Origin: an uncultured Moraxella sp. | GTDB lineage: Bacteria > Pseudomonadota > Gammaproteobacteria > Pseudomonadales > Moraxellaceae | Direction of reading: 5' to 3' | Assembly (NCBI RefSeq): GCF_945873075.1 | Contig: NZ_CAMCBS010000003.1 | Span: forward strand, 1 to 64,000 | Length of the DNA stretch: 64,000 nt | In this document: positions 62,556 through 64,000 of the stretch, in pieces | Layout: each line of letters starts with the position of its first letter | Position numbering within the stretch: position 1 is the stretch's first letter | Notes under the pieces: generated by a model | What the model saw: the letters and a program-made list of their open reading frames with translations, nothing else | What the model was told of the DNA's origin: nothing | The model's database searches: none | Program-made: the position numbers and the translations under genes

Positions 62556-64000
62556 TTAATCACCAATCTGTGGCTCATTGATATCAATGTGCTTATTGAC
62601 TAGATAAATCAATAATAGCACAGGCACACCGACCAAGAAAGTAAAGCCAAAGAAAAACGCATAGCTCGTCGCATCGACAATCGCCCCCGAATAGCCACCA
62701 ATCAGCTTCGGCGCAAGGGTCATCAGCGATGAGAACAGCGCATATTGTACCGCCGTAAAGCGAATCGATGTCAAGGCCGACAAAAAGGCAATGAATACCG
62801 CACTGGCAAGGCCTGCCGCCAAGTTATCAGTAATCACCGCAAAGTACATCATCGGCACGGTCGGCGTCATAAATAGCAGGATAAATAGCAAATTGGTCAC
62901 ACACGCCAAAATCGCCCCGACGCTCATCGCCTTCATGATGTTCATCTTTTGGGCAAGCCAACCACCAATAAAGCCGCCACCGATACTTGCGACCACACCC
63001 ACCAGCTTGACCGCATTGGCGATTTGGGTCTTACTAAAGCCCAAATCTTGATAAAAGATATTTGAAATATTACCCGCAATCACATCGCTGATACGATATA
63101 GACCAATCAGCGCAAGCAGTAGCAGTGCTTTTTTGCCATAACGAGCAAAAAAATCCGCCACAGGCTCAACCCAAGTTTTCATCGCCACCGCTTGTGCGAC
63201 CACGCCTGCCTTGACCAAAGCATAGCCAATCAGCGCAAACGCCACCAAGCTTGAGATAAACTGCACACAGCCGTACAAAAAGCCCGCCAGCACGCTTTCG
63301 GTCTCAGGCAATGCACTACCGATTACACGGAAAGTGGCAATAAACCCTAGCACCGACAGCACGAACACCAGCACCAAACGCAGATAATCACGGGTCTCAT
63401 TGGTGATTGGCTTGATGGCGGCTTTTGGCTCACGGATAATGAGCGTCGTCGCCACACCGATGAGCATCACCGCAGCCATAATCAGATAAGTTTTTTGCCA
63501 AGCCAGATAATTATACGCCTCCATCGTCGAGCCAAAAAAGTCCGCCAAATACAACGCACCGGCACCCGAGACAATCAGCCCCACCCGATAGCCTGCCACA
63601 TAGGTCGCCGACAGTGCAGGCTGCATATCGGCAGGTGCTGACTCAATACGATAAGCATCAATCACGATGTCCTGCGATGCTGACGAAAAGCCAAGCAGTA
63701 CTGCCCCTGCCGCCATCACGCTCAGCATCTGTTCACTATTCTGCGGATTGGTCATCGCCATCAGTACCAATGATGCGATAATCATCACTTGGGTAAGTAG
63801 TAGCCAGCCACGACGACGACCCAGCAGGCGAGTCAAAATCGGCAATGGCAAAGCATCGACAAGCGGCGCCCAAATGAACTTAAACGAATAACCAAGCCCC
63901 GCCCAGCCAAACATCGTCACCGTCGCACGGTCAATCCCCGCTTCACGCAGCCAAAGCCCCAAGCTTGAAAACACAAGCAAAAATGGTATCCCTGCTGCAA
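62556..64000 (-). CDS. ampG: AmpG-type muropeptide permease, 5' end outside window
   Basis: At least 481 codons on the minus strand, open to the window edge: AAGIPFLLVFSSLGLWLREA is in frame beyond the first internal ATG, and AmpG proteins carry this text close to their N-terminus. It has MFS architecture with about 14 hydrophobic segments. It imports anhydro-muropeptides from the periplasm for recycling, which fits AmgK and MurU elsewhere in the window. In many bacteria ampG function also sets beta-lactamase induction, but no ampC or ampR is seen here. Confidence 0.85.
   Translation of the reverse strand, partial: AAGIPFLLVFSSLGLWLREAGIDRATVTMFGWAGLGYSFKFIWAPLVDALPLPILTRLLGRRRGWLLLTQVMIIASLVLMAMTNPQNSEQMLSVMAAGAVLLGFSSASQDIVIDAYRIESAPADMQPALSATYVAGYRVGLIVSGAGALYLADFFGSTMEAYNYLAWQKTYLIMAAVMLIGVATTLIIREPKAAIKPITNETRDYLRLVLVFVLSVLGFIATFRVIGSALPETESVLAGFLYGCVQFISSLVAFALIGYALVKAGVVAQAVAMKTWVEPVADFFARYGKKALLLLALIGLYRISDVIAGNISNIFYQDLGFSKTQIANAVKLVGVVASIGGGFIGGWLAQKMNIMKAMSVGAILACVTNLLFILLFMTPTVPMMYFAVITDNLAAGLASAVFIAFLSALTSIRFTAVQYALFSSLMTLAPKLIGGYSGAIVDATSYAFFFGFTFLVGVPVLLLIYLVNKHIDINEPQIGD

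Overview
The window looks like a chromosome segment of a gamma-proteobacterium of the Moraxellaceae, most likely a Moraxella species. The reasons are Acinetobacter-type ben/cat genes with a BenM/CatM-like regulator, an AmgK-MurU pair beside lptD-surA, a moderately AT-rich composition, and the combination of housekeeping genes. The species call is an inference from protein resemblance and was not checked by database search.

Region 1 (1-24.4 kb) is accessory. It opens with the 3' part of a large tyrosine recombinase gene. A leftward catabolic array follows (catD, catF, catJ, catI, benE, benD, an MFS transporter, a hippurate-hydrolase-like M20 enzyme, benC, benB, benA, catA, catC, catB, a BenK-like transporter), with a divergent LysR regulator at 18.06 kb. 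Together these encode benzoate to catechol to beta-ketoadipate to acetyl-CoA plus succinyl-CoA, with a likely hippurate entry step. Two copies of an ATAC-N7-GTAT operator pair, the known BenM/CatM pattern, lie before catB and before the transporter. Beyond the array come a Phd-like/ATPase-like gene pair, 20-bp tandem repeats, an AAA ATPase with DUF4143, a cluster of gene fragments (OLD nuclease, IS30 and IS1595-like transposases), a Fic protein with an XRE regulator, and a 3' tRNA-Gly fragment at 23.9 kb that looks like an attachment-site scar.

Region 2 (24.4-50.7 kb) is core genome: murU-amgK (peptidoglycan recycling), lptD and surA (outer membrane biogenesis), a QseBC/PmrAB-like two-component system, thiE, a PBP7-type endopeptidase, a GacA/UvrY-type regulator, a CtpA-type protease, gpmI, purF, cvpA, pyrD, ogt, a decayed RimJ-like acetyltransferase gene, ftsY, a Tat-exported PhoX phosphatase, a tiny lipoprotein, an M16 peptidase pair and a hotdog thioesterase.

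Region 3 (50.7-59.4 kb) is a second accessory stretch. It has toxin-antitoxin remnants (PIN/RHH, HicB, and a RelE-type toxin with an in-frame amber codon beside an intact XRE antitoxin). Next is a 21-residue Ibs-like hydrophobic peptide gene with a strong promoter and an opposing promoter, a candidate type I toxin-antitoxin locus. A decayed P2-like tail module (sheath C-terminus, tube, E/E', tape-measure N-terminus, gpV C-terminus) reads leftward, interrupted by small rightward genes mostly encoding membrane proteins. The region ends with a DUF3482 GTPase and an orphan contact-dependent-inhibition immunity gene with a CdiA/FHA fragment.

Region 4 (59.4-64 kb) returns to core genes: an ABC1/UbiB-family kinase, a MoeB/ThiF enzyme, prmC, and ampG, which runs off the window end.
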